64,000 nt of DNA from Staphylococcus americanisciuri (GTDB lineage Bacteria; Bacillota; Bacilli; Staphylococcales; Staphylococcaceae): positions 1-64,000 of the forward strand of contig NZ_JANUXY010000008.1 in NCBI RefSeq assembly GCF_024814435.1, in the 5' to 3' direction. Below, piece after piece: positions 18,600 through 32,069 of the stretch (positions within the stretch are counted from its first letter, which is position 1; each line of letters begins with the position of its first letter). A model generated the notes under the pieces. The model was not told the origin of the DNA. It saw nothing but the letters and a program-made list of their open reading frames with translations, and did not search any database. Both the position numbers and the translations under genes were made by a program.

Positions 18600-20060
18600 T
18601 TATAAGTTTTGATATTGGTCGTGTAGATTGAACTGCGTTTCATATTGGTGCGCAACACGATACAATGTTTTTTCGTCAAATGGTTTACCGATTAATTGTA
18701 AGCCGATTGGACGTCCATTTTCTGCTAATCCACATGGTACCGAAATACCTGGGAGACCTGCCAAGTTAACAGGTGTTGTTAATAAGTCATTGGCATACAT
18801 CGTTAACGGATCGTTGATTTCAGCGCCAAGATCGAATGCAACTGTTGGTGTTGTTGGACCTAAAATAACATCATACGCTTTAAAGACATTCTCAAAGTCG
18901 TTTTTGATTAATGTACGTACTTTTTGTGCCTTTTTATAATATGCATCATAATAACCTGAGCTTAATACGTATGTACCAAGGAAAATACGGCGTTTTACTT
19001 CTTCACCGAAACCTTCACTACGAGACATTTTGTAAAGCTCTTCTAAAGTACGAGCGTCTTTTGAATGATAACCATAACGAATACCATCGAAACGTGCTAA
19101 GTTAGACGACGCTTCTGCTGATGCAATCACATAATATGAAGGGATACCTGATGATGTACGTGGTAAGCTTACTTCTTCAACAGTCGCTCCTAAAGCTTTA
19201 AATGTTTCGGCAGCTTTTAAGACAGCTGCTTTAACTTCATTATCAATACCTTCACCAATATATTCTTTTGGTAAGGCAATCTTCATTCCTTTAATGTCTT
19301 TACCAATGTCCGCTGTAAAGTCTTGCGCAACATCTGGTGCACTTGTTGAATCCATTGCATCTTCGCCGGCAATTGCTTCTAACACAAGTGCATTATCTTT
19401 AACATTACGTGTAATTGGCCCTATTTGATCTAATGATGATGCGAATGCAACAAGACCGTAACGTGATACACGTCCATATGTAGGTTTAAGTCCGACAACA
19501 CCACAGTATGCAGCTGGTTGACGGATAGAACCACCTGTGTCAGTACCTAATGTGAATGGTACAAGACCGGCTGCTACCGCTGCTGCTGAACCACCTGAAG
19601 AACCGCCTGGCACTGCTGCATGGTCAAATGGGTTCACAGTTTTTTTGAAATAAGATGTTTCTGTTGAACCACCCATCGCAAACTCGTCTAAGTTCACTTT
19701 ACCGATTAATACACCGTTTTCGCTATATAACTTTTTCATGACTGTAGCGTCATAGATTGGTACAAAACCTTCTAACATCTTACTCGCACATGTTGTTTCT
19801 AAACCTTCAGTGATGATGTTATCTTTAATACCCATCGGAATACCGAATAACTTGCCGTCCATTTCGCCTTTTGCTTGAAGTTCATCAAGTTCAGCAGCTT
19901 TTTTCAAGGCATTTTCTTTATCCAATGCTAAAAATGATTGGATTGTTGGATCTATTTCCTCAATTGCTGCATAAATATCTTTTACAATCTCTGAAGGCTT
20001 AATTTTTTGATCTTTAATCATTTGTTGTAAGTTTTCAATTGATTCGTAACGGATGCTCAT
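18600..20060 (-). CDS. gatA: Asp-tRNA(Asn)/Glu-tRNA(Gln) amidotransferase subunit A
   Basis: 486 residues. GatA is the glutaminase that frees ammonia from glutamine and channels it to GatB. The amidase-signature Ser-cisSer-Lys triad is visible: Lys in [10 protein letters not shown], Ser in [15 protein letters not shown] and the nucleophile Ser in [11 protein letters not shown]. It is the central gene of the operon, two bases after gatC. Confidence 0.96.
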   Translation of the reverse strand: MSIRYESIENLQQMIKDQKIKPSEIVKDIYAAIEEIDPTIQSFLALDKENALKKAAELDELQAKGEMDGKLFGIPMGIKDNIITEGLETTCASKMLEGFVPIYDATVMKKLYSENGVLIGKVNLDEFAMGGSTETSYFKKTVNPFDHAAVPGGSSGGSAAAVAAGLVPFTLGTDTGGSIRQPAAYCGVVGLKPTYGRVSRYGLVAFASSLDQIGPITRNVKDNALVLEAIAGEDAMDSTSAPDVAQDFTADIGKDIKGMKIALPKEYIGEGIDNEVKAAVLKAAETFKALGATVEEVSLPRTSSGIPSYYVIASAEASSNLARFDGIRYGYHSKDARTLEELYKMSRSEGFGEEVKRRIFLGTYVLSSGYYDAYYKKAQKVRTLIKNDFENVFKAYDVILGPTTPTVAFDLGAEINDPLTMYANDLLTTPVNLAGLPGISVPCGLAENGRPIGLQLIGKPFDEKTLYRVAHQYETQFNLHDQYQNL

Positions 20061-20062
20061 CT

Positions 20063-20365
20063 TTATGCGTCCTCCTCATTCATAACAGCAGGCACTTTAA
20101 ATTGTCCCGCTTCAACTTCTTTGGCATTCACCAATGCTTTATCTTGTGGCAATCCAGGTACTGCAACATCTTCGCGCAATACATTTTGCAAATCTAAAAC
20201 GTGATTCGTCGGATTGACATCTTCTGTGTTTACTGAATCAATTTGATGGCAAAAATCTAAAATACCCGCTAATGTTTCTTGTACAGCTATTGACTCTTCT
20301 TCAGTCACATTCAAGCGCGCAAGATTAGCGATATGTTCGACTTGTTCATGTGTAATTTCAGCCAT
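20063..20365 (-). CDS. gatC: Asp-tRNA(Asn)/Glu-tRNA(Gln) amidotransferase subunit C
   Basis: 100 residues, standard length. GatC is the small helical belt that stabilises the GatA-GatB interface. The start [20 protein letters not shown] is typical, as is the [20 protein letters not shown] segment. AAGGAGG lies upstream of the ATG. First gene of the gatCAB operon. Confidence 0.95.
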   Translation of the reverse strand: MAEITHEQVEHIANLARLNVTEEESIAVQETLAGILDFCHQIDSVNTEDVNPTNHVLDLQNVLREDVAVPGLPQDKALVNAKEVEAGQFKVPAVMNEEDA

Positions 20366-20584
20366 TTAATTATAGCCTCCTTAAAAATACTCTTTTATCT
20401 TCAAATTGTATCAAACTTTGCGCTAAAAATCTAAAAAATTTGTTGGAGAAAGTAATTAAAGAAACATTTAACATTCAAATAGAACATTGTCTGCTCATCG
20501 TTACGTTGAAATGACATGCAACAGTTCACTGTTCATAACGATATACGCAGCTACTTGATATGTTTACATTTTGCTCCTATAAAA

Positions 20585-20619
20585 GAAGCGCTTCCCTTAT
20601 CCATCGATTATTGTATAAT
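20585..20619 (+). promoter_or_regulatory. putP promoter region with cre-like palindrome
   Basis: A TATAAT box is at 20614-20619. GAAGCGCTTC, a 10-bp palindrome with the core of CcpA cre sites, lies at 20585-20594, overlapping where a -35 region would be; no good -35 hexamer is seen. Control by CcpA is inferred. Confidence 0.4.
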
Positions 20620-20657
20620 AAATCTTAAGCCACAAAAAACTAAAGGGGGAACTTATC

Positions 20658-22205
20658 ATGTTTTTATTAGGGGCAACATTATCTAGCCAAGTCAATCTCA
20701 ACTGGCAAACATACATCATGATTGCACTCTATTTTATTATTTTGTTAGCGATTGGATACTATGGCTACAAACAGGCTACAAGTAATCTAAGTGAATATAT
20801 GCTTGGTGGCCGTGATATTGGTCCATGGGTTACTGCACTTTCAGCAGGTGCGTCGGATATGAGTGGTTGGATGATTATGGGATTACCTGGAGAAGTGTAT
20901 TCAACAGGGCTTTCTGCACTTTGGATTACGATTGGTCTGACATTAGGTGCATACATTAACTACTTGATTGTCGCACCTCGCTTACGTGTACATACTGAAC
21001 TTGCTGGTGATGCGATTACACTTCCAGACTTTTTTAATAATCGTCTCGCTGACCAATCGAATCTGATCAAGATTATTTCAGGTGCGATTATCGTCATCTT
21101 CTTTACGCTATATACACACGCTGGATTCGTATCAGGTGGTAAGTTATTTGACAGTGCATTCGGTCTTGATTATCGCGTTGGACTTGTACTCGTTGCGGTT
21201 ATCGTTATTCTATACACATTCTTTGGTGGTTACTTAGCCGTTTCGATTACAGACTTTTTCCAAGGTGTCATCATGTTGATTGCGATGATCATGGTACCTA
21301 TCGTTGTATTACTAAAACTCAATGGTCTGGATACATTCCATACGATTGCTGAGTTAAAGCCAACGAATCTTGACCTATTCCGTGGTACAACAGTTATTGG
21401 TATTATTTCATTCTTTGCATGGGGACTTGGTTACTTCGGTCAACCACACATTCTTGTGCGTTTTATGTCAATTAGATCGGTTAAACTCTTCCCATTAACA
21501 CGCCGTATTGGTATTACGTGGATGGCAGTTGGTCTTATTGGCGCAGTGATGATTGGATTATTAGGTATTGCGTTTGTACCTGCACAAGGTGTTGAACTAC
21601 AAGACCCTGAAACACTCTTTATTTTAATGGGACAAATTTTATTCCACCCATTGGTTGGCGGTTTCTTACTTGCAGCCATCTTAGCAGCCATTATGAGTAC
21701 CATTTCATCACAATTACTCGTAACTTCAAGTTCTTTAACAGAAGACTTCTACAAGTTGATTCGTGGTAAAAAAGCAAATGCTGCAGCACATGAAAAGGAA
21801 TTCGTCCTAGTTGGTCGCTTATCCGTTATTATTGTTGCAATCGTTGCTATCGCTATTGCATGGTCACCTAACGATACGATCTTAAACTTAGTTGGGAATG
21901 CTTGGGCTGGCTTCGGTGCATCATTTGGACCTCTTGTAATTTTGACACTTTATTGGAAAGGTCTTTCTAGAAATGGTGCGATTGCCGGAATGATTGCTGG
22001 TGCTTTAACTGTTATTTTATGGATTGTCTTTGCACATCCACTTGGAGAAACATACGAATTCTTCACACTTTATGAAATTGTGCCAGGCTTTTTAGCAAGT
22101 TTGATTGTCACAATTGTCGTATCGAAGTTCACTAAAAAACCTGGTGACTTTGTTGAGCGAGATTTGAATGAGGTCAAACGTCAACTACGTGAAGTGAAAA
22201 ATTAA
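20658..22205 (+). CDS. putP: Sodium/proline symporter
   Basis: 515 residues, about 13 transmembrane segments of the sodium:solute symporter (SSS) family. Key segments: [29 protein letters not shown] in the first helices holds the Na+ and proline site residues; [14 protein letters not shown] and [20 protein letters not shown] are the later signatures, including the second Na+ site. It imports proline as nutrient and osmoprotectant. The ATG follows AAAGGGGG. It is transcribed divergently from gatCAB. Confidence 0.93.
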   Translation: MFLLGATLSSQVNLNWQTYIMIALYFIILLAIGYYGYKQATSNLSEYMLGGRDIGPWVTALSAGASDMSGWMIMGLPGEVYSTGLSALWITIGLTLGAYINYLIVAPRLRVHTELAGDAITLPDFFNNRLADQSNLIKIISGAIIVIFFTLYTHAGFVSGGKLFDSAFGLDYRVGLVLVAVIVILYTFFGGYLAVSITDFFQGVIMLIAMIMVPIVVLLKLNGLDTFHTIAELKPTNLDLFRGTTVIGIISFFAWGLGYFGQPHILVRFMSIRSVKLFPLTRRIGITWMAVGLIGAVMIGLLGIAFVPAQGVELQDPETLFILMGQILFHPLVGGFLLAAILAAIMSTISSQLLVTSSSLTEDFYKLIRGKKANAAAHEKEFVLVGRLSVIIVAIVAIAIAWSPNDTILNLVGNAWAGFGASFGPLVILTLYWKGLSRNGAIAGMIAGALTVILWIVFAHPLGETYEFFTLYEIVPGFLASLIVTIVVSKFTKKPGDFVERDLNEVKRQLREVKN

Positions 22206-22225
22206 AAATTACTTAATTAAGGGGT

Positions 22226-22260
22226 ATCGGACGTCGCGTTGAAAAGCGTGTACGTCCGAT
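22226..22260 (+). terminator. Hairpin after putP
   Basis: ATCGGACGT pairs with ACGTCCGAT around a 17-base loop that has its own CGCGTT/AAGCGTG pairing. Only two T residues follow, so termination may be partial. Confidence 0.6.
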
Positions 22261-22294
22261 TTGTGTATACAATTAAAGGTTCATGAAATGCGAA

Positions 22295-22340
22295 TAAAGT
22301 CATATACACGAGACTATTTTTGCTCGTATATATGACTTTA
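22295..22340. terminator. Bidirectional terminator between putP and camS
   Basis: TAAAGTCATATACACGAG pairs with CTCGTATATATGACTTTA; the camS stop is immediately to the right. It can serve the convergent putP and camS transcripts. Confidence 0.75.
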
Positions 22341-22342
22341 AC

Positions 22343-23548
22343 TTATTTATAAATATGCACTTGTGGCTCTGAATCTTCTTCGTTCTTTGTAATCAATGCA
22401 CGTGGTTGACTGCCGTCTTTAATATGAATTTCATAAGTTGGCACATCTTTTAAGTCTTTTTCAGCCAATTGCGTCACATATTGTGTGATTCCGATTAATT
22501 CGGCTTTACCATAATAATCAATTGGTAAGTCGACAACAAGATGATTCACTTTTTTATTCACAAACTTGGCTTTGCCTACTGCTTGCGTAAAATTGTTGAA
22601 GTATGACTGTAAGCTACTATTAAAATCTTGGAAGTTATTATTCAGATGCTCGTCCAAATCTGCAGCTTCACTAGATGGCAATAAAACGGTTTGCTCATCA
22701 ATCTTTTTCCATTCGTTCAACTTCGCACCATTTTTTTCTGAAACAGCATAACTCACAAAATGACCAGGTGTAATATCTTCTTCACTTGATTGAATATATA
22801 TCGCAAAAGTAATTGGAATATCTTTCAACTGATTATTTTCACGTAAACGCGATAACATCTCTTCAGCCATTTCTTGTCCTTTTTGTTTTACCATTTTTGT
22901 ATCAAGTTCTTGGCTATACGTTTCGCCATACTTTTCTTTTTGATAGTAATACACACTGTTCATTGCGAGACCGATTGTCATACCTTTAATCTCTTTTCCT
23001 TGTGTATCTCTTGTACTATAAAAGTCCTGTTCCAAAATATTAGACAATAGTGCTGGTGAATTTTTAGCGATTTTCTCAGGGTCTTTCTCTCCATTAACTG
23101 ATGGATTCAAACCTAAGTTCTCACTCGCATTCGTTTTCTCTTTCTCTTCATCGCTCATATTATCAATTTCTTTTTTGGTATATTTTGGTTTTAGATAAGC
23201 ACGAATCGTTTCTTTATTTAAAAATTGACCGTCTTGATACAAATATTTATCCGTTGGGAACACTTCTTGACTAATCTTCAACAAGCCATCTTCAAAGTCT
23301 TCACCATTATATCCATTCGCCATTTCTTCTTGAATCAGTCCACGTGCTTGACTCTCTTTAAAAGGCAAGATTGTACGGTAATTATCGCCCTGTACATTTT
23401 GATCTGTCGCCATTTCTTTTACTTTTGTTTGCTTTTTGGACATGCTCTGTTCACTGTCTTGCTTCTGTTTCGGCTGTTCATCATTTGTTGGCGCACAAGC
23501 AGTTAATACTAGACTGAGCCCCAACATCATCACAATTGTTCGTTTCAT
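22343..23548 (-). CDS. camS: CamS family lipoprotein
   Basis: 401 residues. Lipoprotein signal peptide with lipobox LTAC at residues 15-18, then a Gln/Lys-rich linker and the CamS domain. The family is named for the S. aureus precursor whose signal peptide yields the cAM373 conjugation pheromone. The signal peptide here ends GLSLVLTA, so the known AIFILAS-like pheromone peptide is absent. It is the last gene of the pcrB-pcrA-ligA-camS operon, 12 bp after ligA. Its cell-surface function is unknown. Confidence 0.92.
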   Translation of the reverse strand: MKRTIVMMLGLSLVLTACAPTNDEQPKQKQDSEQSMSKKQTKVKEMATDQNVQGDNYRTILPFKESQARGLIQEEMANGYNGEDFEDGLLKISQEVFPTDKYLYQDGQFLNKETIRAYLKPKYTKKEIDNMSDEEKEKTNASENLGLNPSVNGEKDPEKIAKNSPALLSNILEQDFYSTRDTQGKEIKGMTIGLAMNSVYYYQKEKYGETYSQELDTKMVKQKGQEMAEEMLSRLRENNQLKDIPITFAIYIQSSEEDITPGHFVSYAVSEKNGAKLNEWKKIDEQTVLLPSSEAADLDEHLNNNFQDFNSSLQSYFNNFTQAVGKAKFVNKKVNHLVVDLPIDYYGKAELIGITQYVTQLAEKDLKDVPTYEIHIKDGSQPRALITKNEEDSEPQVHIYK

Positions 23549-23559
23549 TGCCTACCCCC

Positions 23560-25569
<2,010 letters not shown>

Positions 25570-27768
25570 TTAATCTCCCTTCTTTTGTATCGGTGCAAAC
25601 TGAGCAAGAAGACGCTTAGGTCCTTCAGTTTGGAATATGATATCCAGCTCGACTGCATCTCCCTTAACATTAACATTCGATACCATACCTTCCCCCCACG
25701 ATTTGTGAATGACTTTGTCTCCAATCTTCCAATCAGTAGTAGCTTGTTGAGTGCCGACCGTTGTCCCAGTCGTACGTTGACTAAAACCACGTTTCTTCGA
25801 TGGTGCTGTCCGCTTATTCGGTGTAATCGGCACACTTGCTCTCGGTGTTTCTAACAAGTCTTCTGGAATCTCGTTTAAAAAGCGAGAACGCATATTAGAC
25901 TGTGGTTTCCCAAACAATCGACGAGAGGTCGCATGCGTCAAGTATAAGACTTCTTCTGCACGTGTAATTGCTACATAACAGATACGACGCTCTTCTTCCA
26001 TCTCGTGGTCATCATCACTCTTGATAGCACGAATGTGCGGAAACAATGTTTCTTCCATACCAATAATGAATACAACTGGAAATTCAAGTCCTTTTGCCGA
26101 GTGCATCGTCATCAGCGTGACACCTTCATCAAAGTTTGCTTCATCCACATCTGCTACAAGTGATAAATCTGTTAAAAAGTTAATTAATGATTGTTCTTCT
26201 AGCGGTGTGTTTTCTTCATAGTCCTTTGGCACTGACATAAACTCATCTAAGTTTTCTAACCGACTGCGTGACTCAAGTGTATCTTCATTTTCAAGCGTAC
26301 GTCGATAGCCTGACTTCTCAAGCACTTCATCGACAATTTCACTAATCTCTAGAAATTCTTGTTCTTTCATCAAGTTTGACATCAATTCATAAAATTCTGC
26401 AGCTGCTTGCGTCACTTTTTTAGACAAACCAATAAAGTCCACTTCTGATAATGCGTCAAACATACTAATTTCGTGGCTGTTCGCATAATCTTTTATTTTT
26501 TGCACAGATGATGGTCCAATACTACGTTTAGGTACATTAATAATACGTTCCAAACTAATATCGTCCGCACTGTTCGCAATTAAACGTAAATAACTTAACA
26601 AGTCTTTAATCTCTTTGCGGTCATAGAATTTCATACCTCCAACCATCACGTATGGAATATTAGATTTCATCATTGTTTCTTCTAGCACACGTGATTGCGC
26701 ATTTGTACGATAAAGTACCGCCATATCCTTCAATGATTTACCTTGTCTTTGATGCTTTAAAATTTCTCTCACAACGTATTGTGTTTCATCACGTTCACTC
26801 GTTGCCTCATAATAATGAATGCTCTCACCTTCAGCATTCGATGTCCATAATCCTTTTGGCTTGCGCTCAGTATTATTACGAATCACTTCATTCGCTGCCG
26901 TTAGAATTCTTTTTGTTGAACGGTAATTTTGTTCAAGATAAATCGTCTTCGCAGTCGGATAATCTTCCTCAAATGATAAGATATTTTGAATATCTGCACC
27001 ACGCCAACCGTAAATCGATTGGTCAGAATCCCCTACAACACACAAATTTTTAAATTTTTTCGCAATCAAGTTAACCAATGTATATTGCGCTTTGTTCGTA
27101 TCTTGGTACTCGTCCACGTGAATATATTGAAACTTATTTTGATAATAGTCCAACACATCTGGTACACGTTCAAACAGTTTGATTGTCGTCATAATCAAGT
27201 CATCAAAGTCAAGTGCTTGGTTACGAATGAGCTGTTTTTGGTAACCTTCATACACTTTCGCTACCATAATAGCCTTAAAATCATGTGCATCTTCCATCGC
27301 CATTGCAGGCGTTTTTAATTCATTTTTTAAATTACTAATCTGTGATATAAAGAAACGTGGTTCGTATTGCTTAGGATCAATATTTTCACGCTTTAATACA
27401 TCTTTAATCACTGACTTTTGATCAGTCGGATCAATAATTGTAAAATTACGTTCAATACCAATACGGTCAATATCACGACGCAAAATACGGACACACATCG
27501 CATGGAATGTCGACATCCATATCACTTCAGCCGCGTCTCCAACAAGGGATTGTACACGTTCTTTCATCTCTTTAGCAGCTTTATTTGTAAAAGTAATCGC
27601 TAATATATTATAAGGAGATACTTCTTTTTCATCTAATAAATATGCGATACGATGTGTTAACACACGTGTCTTACCAGATCCAGCACCTGCCATAATTAAA
27701 AGCGGGCCTTCAGTCGTACGCACCGCTTCACTCTGCTCTGTGTTCATATTTTTTAAGAGTGGATTCAT
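25570..27768 (-). CDS. pcrA: ATP-dependent DNA helicase PcrA
   Basis: 732 residues, superfamily 1A 3'-5' helicase used in repair and rolling-circle replication and to clear RecA. Motif [12 protein letters not shown], Ia [60 protein letters not shown] and [11 protein letters not shown] are all present. The C-terminal tail ends in a Tudor-like segment ([17 protein letters not shown]) known to contact RNA polymerase. Start overlaps the pcrB stop (TAATG). Confidence 0.97.
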   Translation of the reverse strand: MNPLLKNMNTEQSEAVRTTEGPLLIMAGAGSGKTRVLTHRIAYLLDEKEVSPYNILAITFTNKAAKEMKERVQSLVGDAAEVIWMSTFHAMCVRILRRDIDRIGIERNFTIIDPTDQKSVIKDVLKRENIDPKQYEPRFFISQISNLKNELKTPAMAMEDAHDFKAIMVAKVYEGYQKQLIRNQALDFDDLIMTTIKLFERVPDVLDYYQNKFQYIHVDEYQDTNKAQYTLVNLIAKKFKNLCVVGDSDQSIYGWRGADIQNILSFEEDYPTAKTIYLEQNYRSTKRILTAANEVIRNNTERKPKGLWTSNAEGESIHYYEATSERDETQYVVREILKHQRQGKSLKDMAVLYRTNAQSRVLEETMMKSNIPYVMVGGMKFYDRKEIKDLLSYLRLIANSADDISLERIINVPKRSIGPSSVQKIKDYANSHEISMFDALSEVDFIGLSKKVTQAAAEFYELMSNLMKEQEFLEISEIVDEVLEKSGYRRTLENEDTLESRSRLENLDEFMSVPKDYEENTPLEEQSLINFLTDLSLVADVDEANFDEGVTLMTMHSAKGLEFPVVFIIGMEETLFPHIRAIKSDDDHEMEEERRICYVAITRAEEVLYLTHATSRRLFGKPQSNMRSRFLNEIPEDLLETPRASVPITPNKRTAPSKKRGFSQRTTGTTVGTQQATTDWKIGDKVIHKSWGEGMVSNVNVKGDAVELDIIFQTEGPKRLLAQFAPIQKKGD

Positions 27769-28457
27769 TATGTTCTCTCCTTTATTCGAGTCGTTTTTAA
27801 AGCTTCTTTCATATTGTCATAGACCACATTGCCGACAATAATCGTATCTGCAATATTCGCCATCTCTTGTGCCCGTGATAATGAATCAATGCCGCCACCA
27901 TAGAACAGTTGTGTATCTGTTAAATACGCACGCGCTGCACGTACCATTTCAGGATCGCCATACTGTCCACTATATTCAAGATAGAGCACCGGCAAACGAT
28001 ACACGTCATTCGCCATTTGTGCATAAGCTTCAACATCTTCAAGCTCTAAGTCTGTCGTTGCACGTGTTAACGTTGCGACTTTACTGTCATCATTTAACAC
28101 AACATAGCCTTCAAAAATAAGTTCTTCAAAGTTAATCATATGGCCATATTGCTTTAATGCTTGGTGTAGTAACCCATTATGGAACGCTACGTCTGTGCTA
28201 TTCAAGACACTTGGTACAAAATAAAAATCAAATCCTGGCATTATGCTCTCAAGATTTGAAATTTCGAGTACAAGCGGTAAAGGATAACGACGTACGCGAC
28301 TCATCAACTGAATCACGTTATCTTCCGTCACATTGTCCGTTCCGCCAATCATGATGGCATCTGTTTGAGACATACAAAGTGCTTCTAAATCCGCATCTGA
28401 GATTGTTTTCGCTGGGTCTAATTTAAAAATATGACGCCATTGTTTAATATCGTACAT
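27768..28457 (-). CDS. pcrB: PcrB, heptaprenylglyceryl phosphate synthase
   Basis: 229 residues, TIM barrel of the GGGP/PcrB family. It couples glycerol-1-phosphate and a polyprenyl diphosphate. Features: [13 protein letters not shown] at the first strand, [24 protein letters not shown] and the phosphate-binding FYGGGIDS near the C-terminus. The start at 28457 follows AAGGAG. First gene of the operon with pcrA, ligA and camS. Confidence 0.93.
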   Translation of the reverse strand: MYDIKQWRHIFKLDPAKTISDADLEALCMSQTDAIMIGGTDNVTEDNVIQLMSRVRRYPLPLVLEISNLESIMPGFDFYFVPSVLNSTDVAFHNGLLHQALKQYGHMINFEELIFEGYVVLNDDSKVATLTRATTDLELEDVEAYAQMANDVYRLPVLYLEYSGQYGDPEMVRAARAYLTDTQLFYGGGIDSLSRAQEMANIADTIIVGNVVYDNMKEALKTTRIKERT

Positions 28458-28597
28458 CACGCACTGCTCCTTTGAATTTTTCGTACATCATATTATAGCA
28501 TTTTTGTTATGTATGTGACACAAAACGCACGTGTGTCATCTCAATTTCTTACAGGATTTTTTACATGACGCATTGACAGATTCCTTACCACAAAATC

Positions 28598-28625
28598 AAA
28601 AAAGAGACGACATCTATCGCCTCTT
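28598..28625 (-). terminator. Terminator of the M15 peptidase gene
   Basis: On the minus strand AAGAGGCGA and TCGTCTCTT flank a short loop followed by TTTTT, starting at the stop codon. Confidence 0.75.
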
Positions 28626-29298
28626 ACATACCATAATTAAAGTATTCTTCTAACGTTGTATTTTGGTCATGAATTTTCTGCGCCAAATCTTTACCGACAT
28701 ATCTTAAATGCCATGGCTCGTATTGATAGCCAGTGACTTTCTCCTTGCCTTCTGGGTATCTGATGATAAAGCCATATTCGTGTGCATGTGCTTTTACCCA
28801 TTGCCCTTCTTTCGTCTCAACAAATGACATTTGGAAGTCGTCCGACGCATTCGCTGACCCCACATCAAACGCTAACCCAGTTTGATGTTCAGAATTACCT
28901 GGTTTGGCACTATATTTATTTGCGACTGCTTCACCATCTCTTGCAACGTAATTGTTATACAATTGTGTTTGCGTCTCATATGAACGAAAGCCACTACAAA
29001 ATACCAGACTTGTCCCGTCTTTCGTATTTGCATCTTGCATCATACGATTTAATTCAGCCCTCGCTTTCGGATCTTCACCCGGCGCATAATCGTTCGGTAA
29101 ATTAACTTTCTTATTCGCAAAAACATGTCCATCCACATACATCACGCCATCTTTTTTCGTCACTTGATGTTGTTTTTTAGTCTCTTCTTGACGCGTCTCT
29201 TCATCTGTCGTTGCTTCTTGAACATTTGCTTCCTTTTGTACGCCACATCCAGGTAACACAAACGTAAACACGCCAGCTGTTAGTAATAATTTTTTCAT
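28624..29298 (-). CDS. M15 family D-alanyl-D-alanine carboxypeptidase lipoprotein (VanY-like)
   Basis: 224 residues from the ATG at 29298, preceded by GGGAG; an earlier in-frame ATG overlaps that site. Signal peptide with lipobox LPGC, so it is membrane-anchored outside. The catalytic domain shows FRSYETQTQLYN, the metal-site motif SEHQTGLAFDVG (SxHxxGxAxD) and EPWHLRYVG. This is the VanY/DacB-type set: His and Asp bind zinc, Glu is the base. It trims terminal D-Ala from peptidoglycan stems. Monocistronic with its own terminator. Confidence 0.9.
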   Translation of the reverse strand: MKKLLLTAGVFTFVLPGCGVQKEANVQEATTDEETRQEETKKQHQVTKKDGVMYVDGHVFANKKVNLPNDYAPGEDPKARAELNRMMQDANTKDGTSLVFCSGFRSYETQTQLYNNYVARDGEAVANKYSAKPGNSEHQTGLAFDVGSANASDDFQMSFVETKEGQWVKAHAHEYGFIIRYPEGKEKVTGYQYEPWHLRYVGKDLAQKIHDQNTTLEEYFNYGM

Positions 29299-29313
29299 TG
29301 TTGTCGCTCCCAT

Positions 29314-29920
29314 TTAGCAAAAGCTTGATACATCACTACAATAGTATATGACTGTTTTATCGCTTATTCAACACCATAGGACATAACATAATATTCATTT
29401 CATATATTAAAACTAAATAACCATTAATATAAAATGTGTTTGGAAATATTTTTAGAATGTATAGTATGCTATCGCACAAGTTAAGTGGATGCTGGCTATG
29501 ATCTTTAAAAAGGAGAATCCCTTATAGTAACTGTGGGGAAATGCGCTACTACTTATGATAGGATTCGGAAGTTTAATCTTTTCCTTGTTAGTTTTAGTCG
29601 TCGGCATTATTAAATTGTCCATAAAAATATAACCGCCAATAGCTTTTGACAATTGGCACTTATTTTTCATAGTAAGTAAAATTAGCCACCGTCTTTTTAA
29701 CAACTTCATTACAACATATAAATATAATTATACAATGGACTACTATATAATTTGTAAACACACTAAAACGCTTTACATTTACACAAATTCTGATAGTGTG
29801 CTTCCAAAATCTAATCTACTACAAAATAAGGCTGAAAAGCTGATATTCAATAAATAAGATGATTAATTATCCAAAATGCTACTATCAGAATTTACTAGTT
29901 CCTTATTTATAAAACACAAA
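29314..29920. other. Intergenic region without supported gene
   Basis: About 600 bp, AT-rich. One 85-codon frame on the minus strand (29452-29709) has no ribosome site, an unnatural composition and no recognisable domain; I do not call it. A decayed small gene is possible. Confidence 0.4.
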
Positions 29921-29962
29921 ATAACAGTGGCAACGTCTCTATCTAGACATCTCCACTGTTAT
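29921..29962 (-). terminator. Terminator after the TrpR-like regulator gene
   Basis: ATAACAGTGG pairs perfectly with CCACTGTTAT, with further pairing (AGATGTCTAGATAGAGACGTT) inside, followed by TTTTG on the minus strand. Confidence 0.85.
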
Positions 29963-29972
29963 CTTCGTCTCT

Positions 29973-30275
29973 TTATTTTTTTGTTTCGATATTCATTCGT
30001 TCTAAAATCATGGTATAGGCGTCATTTCCCCATTGTAACGAACGTTTCACACGCGAAATGGTAGCTGTCGATGCGCCCGATTCTTGCTCAATCGTCGCAT
30101 ATGTGTATCCTTGTTTAATCATTTTCGCAACTTGTAAACGTTGAGATAACGATTGAATCTCATTCACTGTGCACAAATCATCAAAAAATTGATAACATTC
30201 TTCACGCGTTTCTAGAGTTAGGACCGCGTCAAACAATTCATCTAATGCTTTTCCACGTAGTTTCTCAATTTGCAT
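29973..30275 (-). CDS. YerC/YecD family TrpR-like DNA-binding protein
   Basis: 100 residues. All-helical TrpR-like fold: FFDDLCTVNEIQSLSQRLQVAKMI is the helix pair before the helix-turn-helix TYATIEQESGASTATISRVKRSL. Members are small, highly conserved in Firmicutes and of unknown target. In staphylococci the gene sits by pcrB/purB as here. It ends at its own terminator. Confidence 0.85.
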   Translation of the reverse strand: MQIEKLRGKALDELFDAVLTLETREECYQFFDDLCTVNEIQSLSQRLQVAKMIKQGYTYATIEQESGASTATISRVKRSLQWGNDAYTMILERMNIETKK

Positions 30276-30344
30276 GCAAACAACCCCTATATTATAGAAT
30301 ATCTGTTCATTCGCAACCGAACGAACAGATAAAGTGTAGTTGTC

Positions 30345-31640
30345 CTATTCTAGACCTACTCTTTTAAATATTGTATCAACTTGGTTAAGGTGATGTCTAG
30401 GGTCAAAGCACATATCTAAGTCTTCTTTTGAAAGTTTCTCTGTAATTATTGGATCCGCTTCCACTAATTCTCTAAATGGCGTCTTCGTTTGCCATGACAT
30501 CATTGCTTTTGGCTGCACAGTATCATACGCTTCTTCGCGCACCATCCCTTTGTCGATTAATGCTAATAACACACGTTGTGAATAAATAAGACCAAATGTT
30601 TTGTTCATGTTCTCTGTCATATTTTCTTCGTACACTGTTAAACGATCAACAATGTTTGTAAAGCGATTCAACGCATAATCTAATGCAATCGTTACATCTG
30701 GTAACATGATACGCTCTGCTGATGAATGTGAAATATCACGTTCATGCCATAGTGGCACGTTCTCATACGCTGTTGTAATATAACCACGAATCACACGTGC
30801 AATACCTGTGATGTTTTCTGAACCGATTGGGTTACGTTTATGTGGCATTGCTGAAGAGCCTTTTTGCCCTTTCGCAAATGCTTCTTCCACTTCTCGTGTT
30901 TCTGTTTTTTGTAGGTTGCGGATTTCGACTGCAAATTTTTCAAGAGATGTCGCAATCAAGCTTAATGTTGCAATATAATATGCATGTCGATCACGTTGCA
31001 ATGTTTGTGTTGAAATAGGTGCTGTACCGATACCAAGATGTTTACATACGTAGGCTTCGATTTCTGGTGGAATATTCGCAAACGTCCCTACAGCACCACT
31101 CATTTTTCCTACTTCGATTTCTTCACGCACACGTTTGAAACGTTCCATATTACGTTGCATTTCAGCATACCATAATGCCATTTTGACACCGAATGTTGTT
31201 GGCTCTGCATGCACACCATGTGTACGTCCCATCATCAATGTTGTTTTATATTTTTTTGCTTTCGCTGCTAACACTTCAATAAAACGTTCTAAATCTTTTT
31301 CAATAATATCATTCGCTTGTTTCACTTGGTAGCTCAAGGCTGTATCAACAACATCTGTTGAAGTTAAGCCGTAGTGTACCCATTTACGTTCTTCGCCTAA
31401 TGTTTCAGATACTTGTCTTGTAAATGCGACAACATCGTGACGTGTCTCTTGTTCAATTTCTTTTGCACGATCAACATCTACACGTGCATGTTCACGAATC
31501 TTTTTAACGTCTTCTTTAGGAATATAACCCAATTCACTCCATGCTTCACTTGCTAAAATCTCAACTTCCAACCATGCTTCGTAGCGGTTTTGATCTGTCC
31601 AAATACGTGACATTTCTTCTCTTGAATAACGTTCAATCAT
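30345..31640 (-). CDS. purB: Adenylosuccinate lyase
   Basis: 431 residues, the family length. It splits SAICAR and adenylosuccinate, releasing fumarate, in purine synthesis. Signatures: [24 protein letters not shown] with the catalytic His, [10 protein letters not shown], and the fumarase-superfamily loop [15 protein letters not shown] with the catalytic Ser. Single gene, about 240 bp from the next gene upstream. A possible PurR site lies upstream. Confidence 0.96.
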   Translation of the reverse strand: MIERYSREEMSRIWTDQNRYEAWLEVEILASEAWSELGYIPKEDVKKIREHARVDVDRAKEIEQETRHDVVAFTRQVSETLGEERKWVHYGLTSTDVVDTALSYQVKQANDIIEKDLERFIEVLAAKAKKYKTTLMMGRTHGVHAEPTTFGVKMALWYAEMQRNMERFKRVREEIEVGKMSGAVGTFANIPPEIEAYVCKHLGIGTAPISTQTLQRDRHAYYIATLSLIATSLEKFAVEIRNLQKTETREVEEAFAKGQKGSSAMPHKRNPIGSENITGIARVIRGYITTAYENVPLWHERDISHSSAERIMLPDVTIALDYALNRFTNIVDRLTVYEENMTENMNKTFGLIYSQRVLLALIDKGMVREEAYDTVQPKAMMSWQTKTPFRELVEADPIITEKLSKEDLDMCFDPRHHLNQVDTIFKRVGLE

Positions 31641-31721
31641 TAGTCATAAACTCCTATCTCAAATATTAGTTTTATTATAGCAAACCTACAACATCTATCC
31701 ATTCTCTATTCAAACAAATTT

Positions 31722-31734
31722 ATCGTTCGGAATC
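31722..31734 (-). promoter_or_regulatory. Possible PurR box upstream of purB
   Basis: On the minus strand GATTCCGAACGAT resembles the PurBox consensus AWWWCCGAACWWT, with mismatches at the first and eleventh positions. Only one half of the usual inverted pair is evident, so PurR control is possible but weakly supported. Confidence 0.35.
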
Positions 31735-31836
31735 AAGCTTCTATTAACAATTTAATTTGTATGATATTTCCAACAAAACCTTTTAAAACGAATTATGAAG
31801 TTATAAAAACAACTAAAGTTCGTATTTTAAGCATAT

Positions 31837-31872
31837 AAAAAGCCAAGGTATTACTGTAACCTTAGCTTTTTA
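31837..31872 (-). terminator. Terminator of the DUF2179-NETI operon
   Basis: On the minus strand AAAAAGCTAAGGTT and AACCTTGGCTTTTT-like arms flank a short loop with a T-run. It lies about 12 bp after the NETI protein stop. Confidence 0.85.
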
Positions 31873-31883
31873 CGGGTGGTGTG

Positions 31884-32069
31884 TTATTGTTCAAGTTTTT
31901 TCCCTGTAAACACAATCTCTTGCCTCAAAACCTCAACACTACCATCTTTATTCTCTTTAAATACAGGTTTTTCATAGCGTTTCACTGGCATGTAGCCTGC
32001 TTCTCGCATGCGTGCTAAACAATCTTGTATTGTTTCATCCACTTCTACTCTAAATTTCATCTGTATCAT
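31884..32069 (-). CDS. NETI motif-containing small protein
   Basis: 61 residues. It has the [12 protein letters not shown] segment that gives the family its name and ends in a basic/acidic tail. Its ATG at 32069 has AAAGG upstream inside the preceding gene, and the two genes overlap by 20 bp, so they are translationally coupled. Conserved beside the DUF2179 gene in staphylococci and bacilli. Function unknown. Confidence 0.8.
   Translation of the reverse strand: MIQMKFRVEVDETIQDCLARMREAGYMPVKRYEKPVFKENKDGSVEVLRQEIVFTGKKLEQ

Noticed and set aside
23225-23506. 93-codon plus-strand frame within camS
   Set aside because: Antisense shadow of camS; camS itself has clear lipoprotein and operon evidence.
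29452-29709. 85-codon frame on the minus strand
   Set aside because: No ribosome site, no recognisable family, unnatural composition in an AT-rich gap.
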